This document shows, in pieces, positions 1 to 6,317 of a DNA stretch of 6,686 bases (position 1 is the stretch's first letter; each line of letters begins with the position of its first letter). The translations under genes and the position numbers were made by a program. Source of the DNA: Promethearchaeota archaeon (lineage in GTDB: Archaea > Asgardarchaeota > Lokiarchaeia > Sigyniarchaeales > SOKP01); contig JAHLWE010000044.1 in the NCBI GenBank assembly GCA_019058135.1, positions 1-6,686 on the forward strand. Reading direction: 5' to 3'. A model generated the notes under the pieces. It had not been told where the DNA came from. It saw only the letters and a list, made by a program, of their open reading frames with translations, and made no database searches.

Positions 1-451
1 CCTTATAAGCATCTAATGCCCGTTCAGGCTCAGTTTTAAATTCGCTTTTCATGAAATCTTCCGTCAAATTATTGATCCAAGAATAAATAGTCTTTGGAGG
101 GATAAGAACTCTACAATATTCTGCAAGAAAATCCGCAATTTTATTCCCTGATAGGTTTTTTCGAAAATGCATTGATAAGGTGGTCTGAATTATTCTTTTT
201 GAATATTCAAATTTTTTGGGGTAATCCGGGTGTTCTGGCGTGTATTCCATTCCGCAATCTTCACATTTAAAGAGAACGACTTCAAGTTCCACAATTACTT
301 CAGTATTCAAATTTCCTATCTCAGGGATTCTCCGCTTTCGGCTCGATCTTTTGGATATCTTCTTGCTCCCGCAGAAGGGACACGCTTCAGGGGCGTATTT
401 GTCGGCGGAAATCTTAACGACTTCTTTTTTCACGTGATTATTGAAGTCCAT
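1..451 (-). CDS. Partial transposase-like protein (N-terminal zinc ribbon and helix-turn-helix), cut by the window edge
   Basis: This minus-strand reading frame is open for 150 codons from an ATG at 451-449 to the left edge, so the C-terminal part is missing. The translation carries two zinc-binding pairs, CPFCGS near residues 24-29 and CEDCG near 63-67, about 35 residues apart, forming a zinc ribbon. It is followed by a helix-turn-helix-like stretch at about 99-128, with KIADFLAEY and then PPKTIYSWI. A zinc ribbon followed by a helix-turn-helix of the 'xIAxxL...TIxxWI' type is the usual N-terminus of DDE transposases of ISL3-, IS6- or ISNCY-like elements; the catalytic DDE domain would lie beyond the edge. 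I cannot assign the family. The gene is visibly more G+C rich than the rest of the window, as expected of a recently arrived mobile element. Upstream DNA has AT-rich TATA-like sequence but no clear ribosome-binding site. It could be a full or decayed copy; only the N-terminus can be judged. Confidence 0.7.
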   Translation of the reverse strand, partial: MDFNNHVKKEVVKISADKYAPEACPFCGSKKISKRSSRKRRIPEIGNLNTEVIVELEVVLFKCEDCGMEYTPEHPDYPKKFEYSKRIIQTTLSMHFRKNLSGNKIADFLAEYCRVLIPPKTIYSWINNLTEDFMKSEFKTEPERALDAYK

Positions 452-693
452 GTAAGTGAAAGCAAAAAATTTGAATATATTATGATATAATATCCAGATA
501 GTATGTTTTGGAAAAAAATTTTTATTATTTATATTTTACAAAAAACTTAGGAATTAATCTATTTTTTTAATAAAAAAGTAATTTTATTATATTTTATAAA
601 ATAAAATTTTTTAAAACTATTAAAATCTATGAAGTATAGAAGCTTTTTAATGATTTTTTTGTCAATAAGCAAGGTCATCATAGTTAAAAAATT
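452..693. other. AT-rich intergenic spacer between divergent genes
   Basis: This stretch separates the leftward transposase gene from the rightward cysteine synthase gene. It must hold both promoters and probably one end of the insertion element, but the other end lies outside the window, so no terminal inverted repeat can be defined. It contains long A and T runs and a short ATTTTATAAAAT palindrome near 590-602. I see no convincing gene or RNA here. Confidence 0.5.
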
Positions 694-700
694 AAGGTGG
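694..700 (+). promoter_or_regulatory. Ribosome-binding site of the cysteine synthase gene
   Basis: The sequence AAGGTGG ends 10 bases before the ATG at 711 and matches the archaeal/bacterial anti-Shine-Dalgarno core (GGAGGTG). It supports the ATG at 711 as the start. It is the clearest ribosome-binding site in the window; the two genes of the inserted pair and cysS have none that is comparable. Confidence 0.6.
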
Positions 701-710
701 AAAAAATATA

Positions 711-1709
711 ATGCGTTATTTTAACGATATCTTAAAGCTAATTGGGAATACCCCTCTTGTAAAAATTAACAAAATAAATCCTAATCCCGAAGTCCTAATG
801 CTTGCAAAACTGGAAAAGGCAAATCCTGCTGGTTCCGTGAAAGATAGAATTGCAATTAACATGATACAACAAGCGGAAAACGAGGGGAGACTAACCAAAG
901 ATAAAATAATAATAGAGGCAACATCGGGTAATACAGGTATAGGACTTGCTTTAATTTCTGCGGTTAAAGGTTATCGACTAGAGCTAGTTATTCCTGAGTC
1001 TATGAGTGTAGAACGCCGGAAAATTTTAACCGCTTATGGAGTAAAAATTACACTCACACCAGCAGATGATGGAATGAATGGAGCAGAAGATTATGTTAAA
1101 AAAATTGTTAATGAGGACCCCGATAAATATTTCTATCCAGACCAATATTCAAATCCTAATAATCCTCAAGCTCATTACTTGCATACTGCCCAAGAAATAA
1201 TTGAAGATACTGACGGTAAAATTGATGTGTTTGTGGCAGGTTTAGGAACTTCAGGAACATTAATGGGTGTTTCTAAAAGATTAAAAGAGTATAATCCAAA
1301 TATAAAAATTATAGCTGTGGAACCCTTACCTAAACAAAGAATTCAGGGATTAAAAAATTTGGAAGTTTCTTATGTACCTAAAATATATGATGAGTCAAGA
1401 ATAGACGAAAAATTTTATGTGAATATTGAAGAATCTGAACACGGCTCTAGAATGCTAACCCTTCAAGAGGGACTTTTTTGCGGAATAAGTTCCGGTGCTG
1501 CAATTAAAATTGCAATCGATTATGCTAGAAAGATGGAGAAGGGAATAATGGTTGTCGTCCTTCCTGATGGGGGGGAAAAATATATTAGCCATCCAATATT
1601 TAGCCCGGAGAGATGTCTGGAGTGCGTTCATAGATGTGACTTGCCAACTCTATGGACGGATCAATACATAGAATCAATAAAAGAATGGTGGGAACAAACC
1701 AATAAATAA
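711..1709 (+). CDS. cysM: Cysteine synthase, CysM-type (PLP-dependent sulfhydrylase)
   Basis: This 332-residue fold-type II PLP enzyme makes cysteine by replacing the activated hydroxyl of O-acetylserine or O-phosphoserine with sulfide or another sulfur donor, in the cytoplasm. The N-terminal LIGNTPLV, the PLP lysine K44 in NPAGSVKDR, the substrate loop TSGNTG (71-76), the phosphate-binding GLGTSGT (177-183) and GISSG (258-262) are all present, so the enzyme looks active. From memory, the region EP...IQGLKN aligns well with Mycobacterium tuberculosis CysM, whose Arg220 recognises O-phosphoserine; here K215 stands at that place, so O-phosphoserine is a plausible substrate (inference). An odd feature is a C-terminal tail after PDGGEKY with three cysteines, C302, C305 and C309 (CxxCxxxC), possibly a metal or redox site. 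A good ribosome-binding site supports the ATG. tRNA-Cys and cysS lie downstream on the same strand, giving a cysteine supply-and-use cluster. A cystathionine beta-synthase role is less likely, as no regulatory domains are present. Confidence 0.92.
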   Translation: MRYFNDILKLIGNTPLVKINKINPNPEVLMLAKLEKANPAGSVKDRIAINMIQQAENEGRLTKDKIIIEATSGNTGIGLALISAVKGYRLELVIPESMSVERRKILTAYGVKITLTPADDGMNGAEDYVKKIVNEDPDKYFYPDQYSNPNNPQAHYLHTAQEIIEDTDGKIDVFVAGLGTSGTLMGVSKRLKEYNPNIKIIAVEPLPKQRIQGLKNLEVSYVPKIYDESRIDEKFYVNIEESEHGSRMLTLQEGLFCGISSGAAIKIAIDYARKMEKGIMVVVLPDGGEKYISHPIFSPERCLECVHRCDLPTLWTDQYIESIKEWWEQTNK

Positions 1710-1757
1710 TTTTATAAAAATATTAAGATAAGATTTATTTGTCATGAAACACATTTT

Positions 1758-1765
1758 TTTATAAA
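1758..1765 (+). promoter_or_regulatory. Possible TATA box of tRNA-Cys
   Basis: TTTATAAA lies about 16-23 bases before the mature tRNA 5' end. This is somewhat close for an archaeal TATA box, which is usually centred near -26, so another AT-rich stretch further upstream (around 1711-1720) could be the true element. Confidence 0.3.
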
Positions 1766-1780
1766 TCGTCAGTTATTAAA

Positions 1781-1853
1781 GCCAGTGTATCCGAGTGGCT
1801 AAGGAGACCGCCTGCAGAGCGGCTATTCGGGAGTTCGAATCTCCCCACTGGCT
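1781..1853 (+). tRNA. tRNA-Cys (anticodon GCA)
   Basis: A complete cloverleaf can be folded. The acceptor stem pairs GCCAGTG (1781-1787) with CACTGGC (1846-1852), all seven pairs Watson-Crick. The D stem is TCC/GGA (1790-1792 with 1803-1805). The anticodon stem is CCGC/GCGG with an A-C mismatch at its top, and the loop CTGCAGA puts GCA at 1814-1816. The T stem is GGGAG/CTCCC with the loop TTCGAAT (1834-1840). The discriminator base is U (1853), the identity element expected for tRNA-Cys. No intron is present and CCA is not encoded. It sits between the cysteine synthase and cysteinyl-tRNA synthetase genes, on the same strand, so enzyme, tRNA and charging enzyme are neighbours. Confidence 0.97.
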
Positions 1854-1858
1854 TAAAA

Positions 1859-1878
1859 TTTTTTTTTAAATTTTTTTT
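1859..1878 (+). terminator. Poly-T terminator after tRNA-Cys
   Basis: Two uninterrupted T runs, nine bases (1859-1867) and eight bases (1871-1878), separated by AAA, begin six bases after the tRNA. Runs of T in the non-template strand are the usual intrinsic termination signal of archaeal RNA polymerase; no hairpin is needed. A further TTTT follows. Confidence 0.6.
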
Positions 1879-1928
1879 ATTTTCAAATCACTTGATAAGG
1901 ATAACTATTATACCTAAAAAGACGTAAT

Positions 1929-2341
1929 TCAAATCTTAATTCTCTTTCCAATTAATAGTTTGAATGATTTCATTAATTCAACTTCTTTATTTAATCCTTT
2001 TTCCACGAACTCTGGCGAAATAAACCAATACTGATTTTTGAACTTTTCAGAAGATAAAAAAGTTTATTTAAAAGCAAATACTGTTATTTTTTCTTTAAGT
2101 TTTATATTGACCTCGTTTAAATATGGTATCCTCATCTAGATTTCATTTTTATCGAGTTAAAGTACCTCAATTCCTAAATTTTGACATTTCTGAATATATC
2201 ATCAATTTCAATTACAATTTTATCATACATCATTCTAGTTTTTTCAATTATTTTATCTGTGAGTTCAAAATCATGAGGAGATACTTTTAAACGATAAATG
2301 ACTTTATATGCAACGATATCAGAATTAGAGATATTATGTTC
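1929..2341 (-). pseudogene. Decayed gene remnant with a frameshift and three internal stops
   Basis: On the minus strand, one frame (2341 to 2174) is open for 55 codons and reads like real protein (IVAYKVIYRLKVSPHDFEL, then an amphipathic KIIEKTRMMYDKIVIEI stretch) before a TAG. About 30 bases before that stop the coding sense shifts to the neighbouring frame, which continues with KCQNLGIEVL, stop, LDKNEI, stop, MRIPYLNEVNIKLKEK, stop, then FKNQYWFISPEFVEKGL and a final TGA at 1931-1929. Joining these pieces gives one continuous, plausible polypeptide of roughly 135 residues interrupted by one frameshift and three in-frame stops. No start codon is visible at the 5' side, so that end is probably missing. 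I do not recognise the family. It lies in the tRNA-proximal part of the accessory block and has the same AT-rich composition as the genes that follow. Confidence 0.55.
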
Positions 2342-2619
2342 TTAAATTTTATGAATCAGAACTTAAAAAGATTAACCCTAAACCAAAAATATTCTTTACA
2401 GGATATTTTCTTTCTGAATTTAGAATCTTTTTGACAGTAATTCCCAAGTTGAGATTAAAAATTAATGAGAGATTATTAAAAGATGGAATTATTAATAATG
2501 AAAATGATCATTTCAGAAATGTTTGCGAATATTACAAAGATTTTTGTAATTAAAATAGGCGAGAGCCGGAAACTTTAGAGCTTTATCAAAGATTTATTAA
2601 CTTTAAAACAATCACTTAA
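2329..2619 (+). pseudogene. Gene remnant with an in-frame stop, no start codon
   Basis: From just after a TAG at 2326-2328 the plus strand reads 74 codons of protein-like sequence (KFYESELKKINPKPKIFFTG, then LRLKINERLLKDGI and FRNVCEYYKDFCN), reaches TAA at 2551-2553, and continues in the same frame as NRREPETLELYQRFINF to a TAA at 2617. The coding character on both sides of the stop, in one frame, suggests a decayed fragment rather than a short gene. There is no in-frame ATG at the beginning. Function unknown. It meets the minus-strand remnant at about 2329-2341, so the two decaying pieces converge on each other's 5' ends. Confidence 0.4.
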
Positions 2620-2682
2620 TAAAGATAATACATGTAATAGGATGAGTTAAATTAAAATTTACTAAAACAGAATACAATTAAA

Positions 2683-2700
2683 TTTTATAATATAATAAAT
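2683..2700 (+). promoter_or_regulatory. Possible TATA region for the nuclease/ATPase pair
   Basis: TTTTATAATATAATAAAT is the best TATA-like stretch ahead of the pair. A start of transcription about 26 bases downstream, near 2716, would give a leader of about 33 bases before the ATG at 2749. The whole region is AT-rich, so the assignment is weak. Confidence 0.3.
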
Positions 2701-2748
2701 ACAATATAATCAAATGATAGATGCGTCTTGTAATTATTGGTAAGCTTA

Positions 2749-4149
2749 ATGAAAAAAAAATTAAAAGATAAGCTAGCGAATTCAAAATCAATTAAAATAG
2801 ACATCATTAATAAGATTAACAATAATAGAAATGATTGGATTGCAGAAATTTCTAAAAAATTTTTTATTCACTGTTTAGGTTTAATTTATGATGATGAATT
2901 CGAAATTAATTTCTTAATTCTCAGTGAAGAGAAACAAAATGATTATAAAACTGTCTTTAAATTAGATTTAACAAATTTTTCGCGAAATAAGGATTTTAGC
3001 ATTCCATATAAAAATATTGTAGAAAATTCTGCTATTTGTTTAAATCTTGCCTTAATTCCCTTATTTTTTGATTATGAAGACGGAATGGTTTTAAAGAGAG
3101 GTGAAGTAGCTGATTATATTCTATATTCGAATACGGGAAATTTCACTCTTGAATCTAAGGGAGTTACTTCTAAATATAATTGCCCTAAAAAAATATTGGA
3201 AGGAAAAATACAAATAGAAGAATCTTTTGAAGTTTTTAAAGATTCAAACGTAAATTTTGGGATTATTGGTGAATCTTGTTTTTATGAACAAGTTCATTAT
3301 TTAGTAAAAATTAAAAACAATAAGTATAATATTAATAGTGATCTTGAATTGGAAGAAATAAAGCAAGAAATTAAGGAATCTTCAAAATTAATTACTAAAG
3401 CAATTACATTAAAAGATTTGGGTAAAGAAGAATCTAAAGAAGTATATAAGAAAGCTTCACAAAAAGAGAGTGAAATAGCTTCAAAACTAGAAAGATTGAA
3501 TCCAAAATTAGCAAAGAATCATTGGATCTCCGCTATTTCGTGTAATTATGAAGCTGAAGAATACCCAGAAGTAATTTTATGGATAAATGATTTTGAAGAA
3601 AGAGAAGATCTAAGTCAAAAAGATAAGATCCTATTAAAAGAACTTAAAATAAAAGCGCAAACAAACATAAAACTAGATATAGAACGTATTATTAAAAAAT
3701 CAACAATTGGTAGACTTATTAGATATATCTTATTTCAGAATGAAGAAATTCATAATAAAATTCAAGGAAAAGGAAATATTATAAAAGAAATGTATATTAT
3801 AAGAAACTATTTTTTAGAGCATGGATTTAATTTACCCATTCCTTTCTCAATAAATAGAAACCCAATCTTTAGTAAAGAATTGTCAGAACTACTACAAAAA
3901 TACATTGATTCAAAATTTTTAATAAGAAATTTCGATAAAAGTCTGAATTTAAGCACGAAAGCTAAATTGATGTTAAAAAATGAAAAAGATTTTACTGAAA
4001 GAATAATTAAAAATAACTTTTCTGAATTATTAATAATAAAAATTCAAGATATAATAAAAAAATTAGGAGATAAGACTAGTTCTGAGTTAGAAGAAATAGA
4101 GAGGAAGAGGAGAATAACATCATTTCAATACGGAAAAGAAATATTATAA
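2749..4149 (+). CDS. Putative PD-(D/E)XK nuclease-like protein, first gene of an SMC-associated pair
   Basis: I do not recognise a named family for this 466-residue protein. In the N-terminal third, residues 119-137 read E-V-A-D-Y-I-L-Y, about 12 more residues, then E-S-K-G. D122 and the E135-x-K137 pair, each on a predicted beta strand, followed by a helix with K153-x-Q155 and a strand VNFGIIG (168-174), is the order seen in PD-(D/E)XK nucleases. Residues about 225-310 are helical and TPR-like. The C-terminal third (about 315-455) is hydrophobic-helical with SKELSELLQKYIDSKFL followed by LNLSTKAK, resembling a winged helix of the YwgA/Panacea sort (weak). The ATG at 2749 was chosen over an in-frame TTG at 2737 because neither has a ribosome-binding site and ATG is preferred. 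The gene ends 37 bases before the SMC-like ATPase gene, on the same strand, so the two are probably one transcript and partners. Very AT-rich. No signal peptide or membrane segment is seen. It might instead be a DNA-binding adaptor without cutting activity. Confidence 0.8.
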   Translation: MKKKLKDKLANSKSIKIDIINKINNNRNDWIAEISKKFFIHCLGLIYDDEFEINFLILSEEKQNDYKTVFKLDLTNFSRNKDFSIPYKNIVENSAICLNLALIPLFFDYEDGMVLKRGEVADYILYSNTGNFTLESKGVTSKYNCPKKILEGKIQIEESFEVFKDSNVNFGIIGESCFYEQVHYLVKIKNNKYNINSDLELEEIKQEIKESSKLITKAITLKDLGKEESKEVYKKASQKESEIASKLERLNPKLAKNHWISAISCNYEAEEYPEVILWINDFEEREDLSQKDKILLKELKIKAQTNIKLDIERIIKKSTIGRLIRYILFQNEEIHNKIQGKGNIIKEMYIIRNYFLEHGFNLPIPFSINRNPIFSKELSELLQKYIDSKFLIRNFDKSLNLSTKAKLMLKNEKDFTERIIKNNFSELLIIKIQDIIKKLGDKTSSELEEIERKRRITSFQYGKEIL

Positions 4150-4186
4150 TTTAAATTGATAGATTTATTTTACTCTATTGACAAAA

Positions 4187-6184
4187 ATGAAAAAGTATAC
4201 TTTACCTAAAAAAGAAGAAATTCTCAAAATTATTGAGGGAAAAACAGATATTGATGAAAAAATTAAAGAACACATCATCAATCTTATTGAAGATAAATTT
4301 AAAACTTCATTAGATCTAAAGAGATTTAAAATAATTTCTTTTACAATTAAACCAAATAGGAATACTGAATTCATTGGAGCAAAAATTAAATTAAGCCAAA
4401 AGAAACCAATAACCGTAATAAAAGGAAGTACAGGTACTGGAAAAACAACTATTTATGATAAATTAAACCATTTCTTTTGTGATTATCAACGAGAGAGATC
4501 AAGAATTAAAAGCTTATTAACAGAAGTGGAAATTGTAATTATTGATGAAAATCAATCTGTAGGTTATACCATAAAATATCATAGCCAGTTCGGTTTTGAC
4601 GGGCAAAAATTAAAAATACTTGAACAAAAAATTAAAGATGGTTCACTTGCAAGTAGTTCAAAAGTAATTACTAACCCTGAAGAATTTTTAAAAAGTAACC
4701 TCTTCCTTGATTATAATTTAAATGAAACTATCTTCATACCCGAAATACCTGAATATTCATTTACCTCACGGTATTGTACAAATGAAGAGGATTTTAGAAC
4801 ATTATTTAGAGTACCAGTAATAAATATTATATTTAAAAATATTCAGGATATGATTAAATCTAATGAACCAGAAATTGAATCTTTAAGAAAATTTATAGAG
4901 AATTATAACCGAGATCTAGAAAATAAGAATCATTTTATTGAGAAATTAAAATCAATTATTGAAAGAAACAATTTTTTGATAGATAATGAAGAGGAATTCA
5001 TAAAAACATCTAAAAGATTTGAAGAGATTGACAAAAATTTAAAAGAAATAGATGAAGATAGAAATAAAAAAATCCGTGGATTAAAAATAAAATTAAGAAG
5101 GCTCCAAAATGAATTGGACGAAATAGAGCAATATTATCTAAAAAATATTGATGATAAATATGATATACTCTTTCAAACCGAACCCCCATATTGCTGGAAA
5201 TGTAATTCTTTAATTCATTTAACTGAGTTCAAGAAAAGAGTTGAAAACAATCTGTGTGATATATGTGGTATTGGATTTAAAAACTATGATGACGAATTTC
5301 AAGCACTACCAGTAACTTTTCCTGAAGATTTAAGAAATAATAGAGAAAAAATAAATAACAATATAATAAAAATCAAAGAAGAGATTAAAGAGTATTATAA
5401 TTTTGATAAGGATTTAGTTGAGAAGCCCTTTGATATAGATGAACAAATATGGAATAAAAGCAAATTTACTTCAAACATCGAAGAAGAAATTAAAAATGCA
5501 AAGATACAAAATGAAGAGAATGAAACAAAAATACAAACAGCAAAACAATTAGTTGAAGATAATAAAAATAAATTAAAAGAATTTAACATTAAATTCAATA
5601 AAATAGAGACAAAAATTGAATCACTAGAAAAAATTAAGCAAGAAATAATAAAATATGAAGAAAACCAATTTCAAGAATTTAAAAATGAAATCTTAAATTT
5701 AGCAAATGAAATATTTGTAGAATTTACAACTGAAGATTTTGGGATGTTGAATTTTGATGAGAATAAAAACTTAGTTATAACAAATTCCTTTTATAGTGAT
5801 TCAAGCAAACAAAATATTCAAACGAAAGTAAGAAAATATATAGATGCTAAAAACTATTTATCTCCTGGAATTCTGAGAAAAATTGATTTAGCATTTGCAT
5901 TCGCTTTCTTTTCTTTAAATAGAAGATTAATGATGCGACCATTAGATTTGATGATTCTTGATGGATTGAATTTTCTTGATTTAAATGATACAGAAATGAT
6001 CTATAAGAGTCTAGCGATTGATAACGCTGATTATAAAATAATTATTTTAAATACAGATGATCCAATTGGAATCGATGAAAAATTTTATGAGATACAGAGT
6101 ATATCACGTAATCCTTTAATGAAGAGATTAGATCCAATGAAAAATGTTAAAAAACAATTAAGTATTCAGAGATTTTTTAAGTAA
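4187..6184 (+). CDS. SMC/Rad50-like ATPase with zinc ribbon in the coiled coil and C-terminal PIP box
   Basis: This 665-residue protein has the split ATPase layout of the SMC/Rad50 class. Lobe I carries Walker A GSTGTGKTT (80-88, K86). A charged coiled coil runs from about 222 to 325, then a zinc ribbon with CWKC (336-339) and CDIC (357-360), then a returning coiled coil at about 382-507. Lobe II has LSPGILRK (558-565) in place of the ABC signature LSGGxxR, Walker B LMILDG (D592, with G593 where the catalytic glutamate is usual), NFLD as D-loop, and LNTDD where the H-loop is expected. The last nine residues contain QLSIQRFF, an excellent PIP box (Q657, I660, F663, F664), predicting binding to the PCNA clamp. 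An N-terminal extension of about 45 residues precedes lobe I. The ATG at 4187 was chosen over the in-frame TTG at 4178; neither has a ribosome-binding site. It follows the nuclease-like gene closely and ends in tandem stops. Lamassu LmuB, RecF/RecN-like or Rad50-like relatives are possible; I cannot name the exact family. Confidence 0.88.
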   Translation: MKKYTLPKKEEILKIIEGKTDIDEKIKEHIINLIEDKFKTSLDLKRFKIISFTIKPNRNTEFIGAKIKLSQKKPITVIKGSTGTGKTTIYDKLNHFFCDYQRERSRIKSLLTEVEIVIIDENQSVGYTIKYHSQFGFDGQKLKILEQKIKDGSLASSSKVITNPEEFLKSNLFLDYNLNETIFIPEIPEYSFTSRYCTNEEDFRTLFRVPVINIIFKNIQDMIKSNEPEIESLRKFIENYNRDLENKNHFIEKLKSIIERNNFLIDNEEEFIKTSKRFEEIDKNLKEIDEDRNKKIRGLKIKLRRLQNELDEIEQYYLKNIDDKYDILFQTEPPYCWKCNSLIHLTEFKKRVENNLCDICGIGFKNYDDEFQALPVTFPEDLRNNREKINNNIIKIKEEIKEYYNFDKDLVEKPFDIDEQIWNKSKFTSNIEEEIKNAKIQNEENETKIQTAKQLVEDNKNKLKEFNIKFNKIETKIESLEKIKQEIIKYEENQFQEFKNEILNLANEIFVEFTTEDFGMLNFDENKNLVITNSFYSDSSKQNIQTKVRKYIDAKNYLSPGILRKIDLAFAFAFFSLNRRLMMRPLDLMILDGLNFLDLNDTEMIYKSLAIDNADYKIIILNTDDPIGIDEKFYEIQSISRNPLMKRLDPMKNVKKQLSIQRFFK

Positions 6185-6249
6185 TAAGAGATTTTTCTAA
6201 TTTCATTTTATTTTATATCAGAATTATTATTATTTTTATAATAGGAGTG

Positions 6250-6257
6250 TATAAAAG
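6250..6257 (+). promoter_or_regulatory. Candidate TATA box upstream of cysS (distal)
   Basis: TATAAAAG, preceded by the purine-rich AGGAGTG that could serve as a BRE element, is a textbook archaeal TATA box. Transcription would start near 6280, leaving a leader of about 38 bases. It competes with the second candidate at 6282-6289. Confidence 0.35.
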
Positions 6258-6281
6258 TTGGTTTAGATTAGAGATATTGTA

Positions 6282-6289
6282 TTTATATA
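6282..6289 (+). promoter_or_regulatory. Candidate TATA box of cysS (proximal)
   Basis: TTTATATA is centred about 32 bases before the cysS ATG. Transcription 26 bases downstream would begin near 6311, giving a nearly leaderless message. That fits the absence of any ribosome-binding site before the ATG at 6318, and it would let cysS be expressed independently of the inserted pair. Confidence 0.4.
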
Positions 6290-6317
6290 TTAATTAGAAT
6301 CAATTTTATTGCTTTTT

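Noticed and set aside
230..490. An 86-codon plus-strand reading frame
   Set aside because: It lies opposite the zinc-ribbon transposase frame, whose paired CxxC motifs make it the real one; the plus-strand translation has no recognisable pattern.
500..693. CRISPR-like or riboswitch-like structure in the AT-rich spacer
   Set aside because: No regularly spaced repeats and no conserved hairpin core; only low-complexity A/T runs.
2714..2743. Nine-codon upstream reading frame before the nuclease-like gene
   Set aside because: No ribosome-binding site, and a frame this short arises readily by chance.
2721..2771. ATG with short frame MRLVIIGKLNEKKIKR overlapping the start of the nuclease-like gene
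   Set aside because: Only 16 codons, out of frame with the long gene; it may be a chance frame in AT-rich DNA.
5395..5598. Minus-strand reading frame of 67 codons inside the ATPase gene
   Set aside because: It mirrors the repetitive lysine/glutamate coiled-coil codons and has no independent support.
6184..6317. Possible second attachment site matching the 3' end of tRNA-Cys
   Set aside because: I searched by eye for GGGAGTTCGAATCTCC or CACTGGC downstream of the cassette and saw no copy, and no integrase gene is present in the window.
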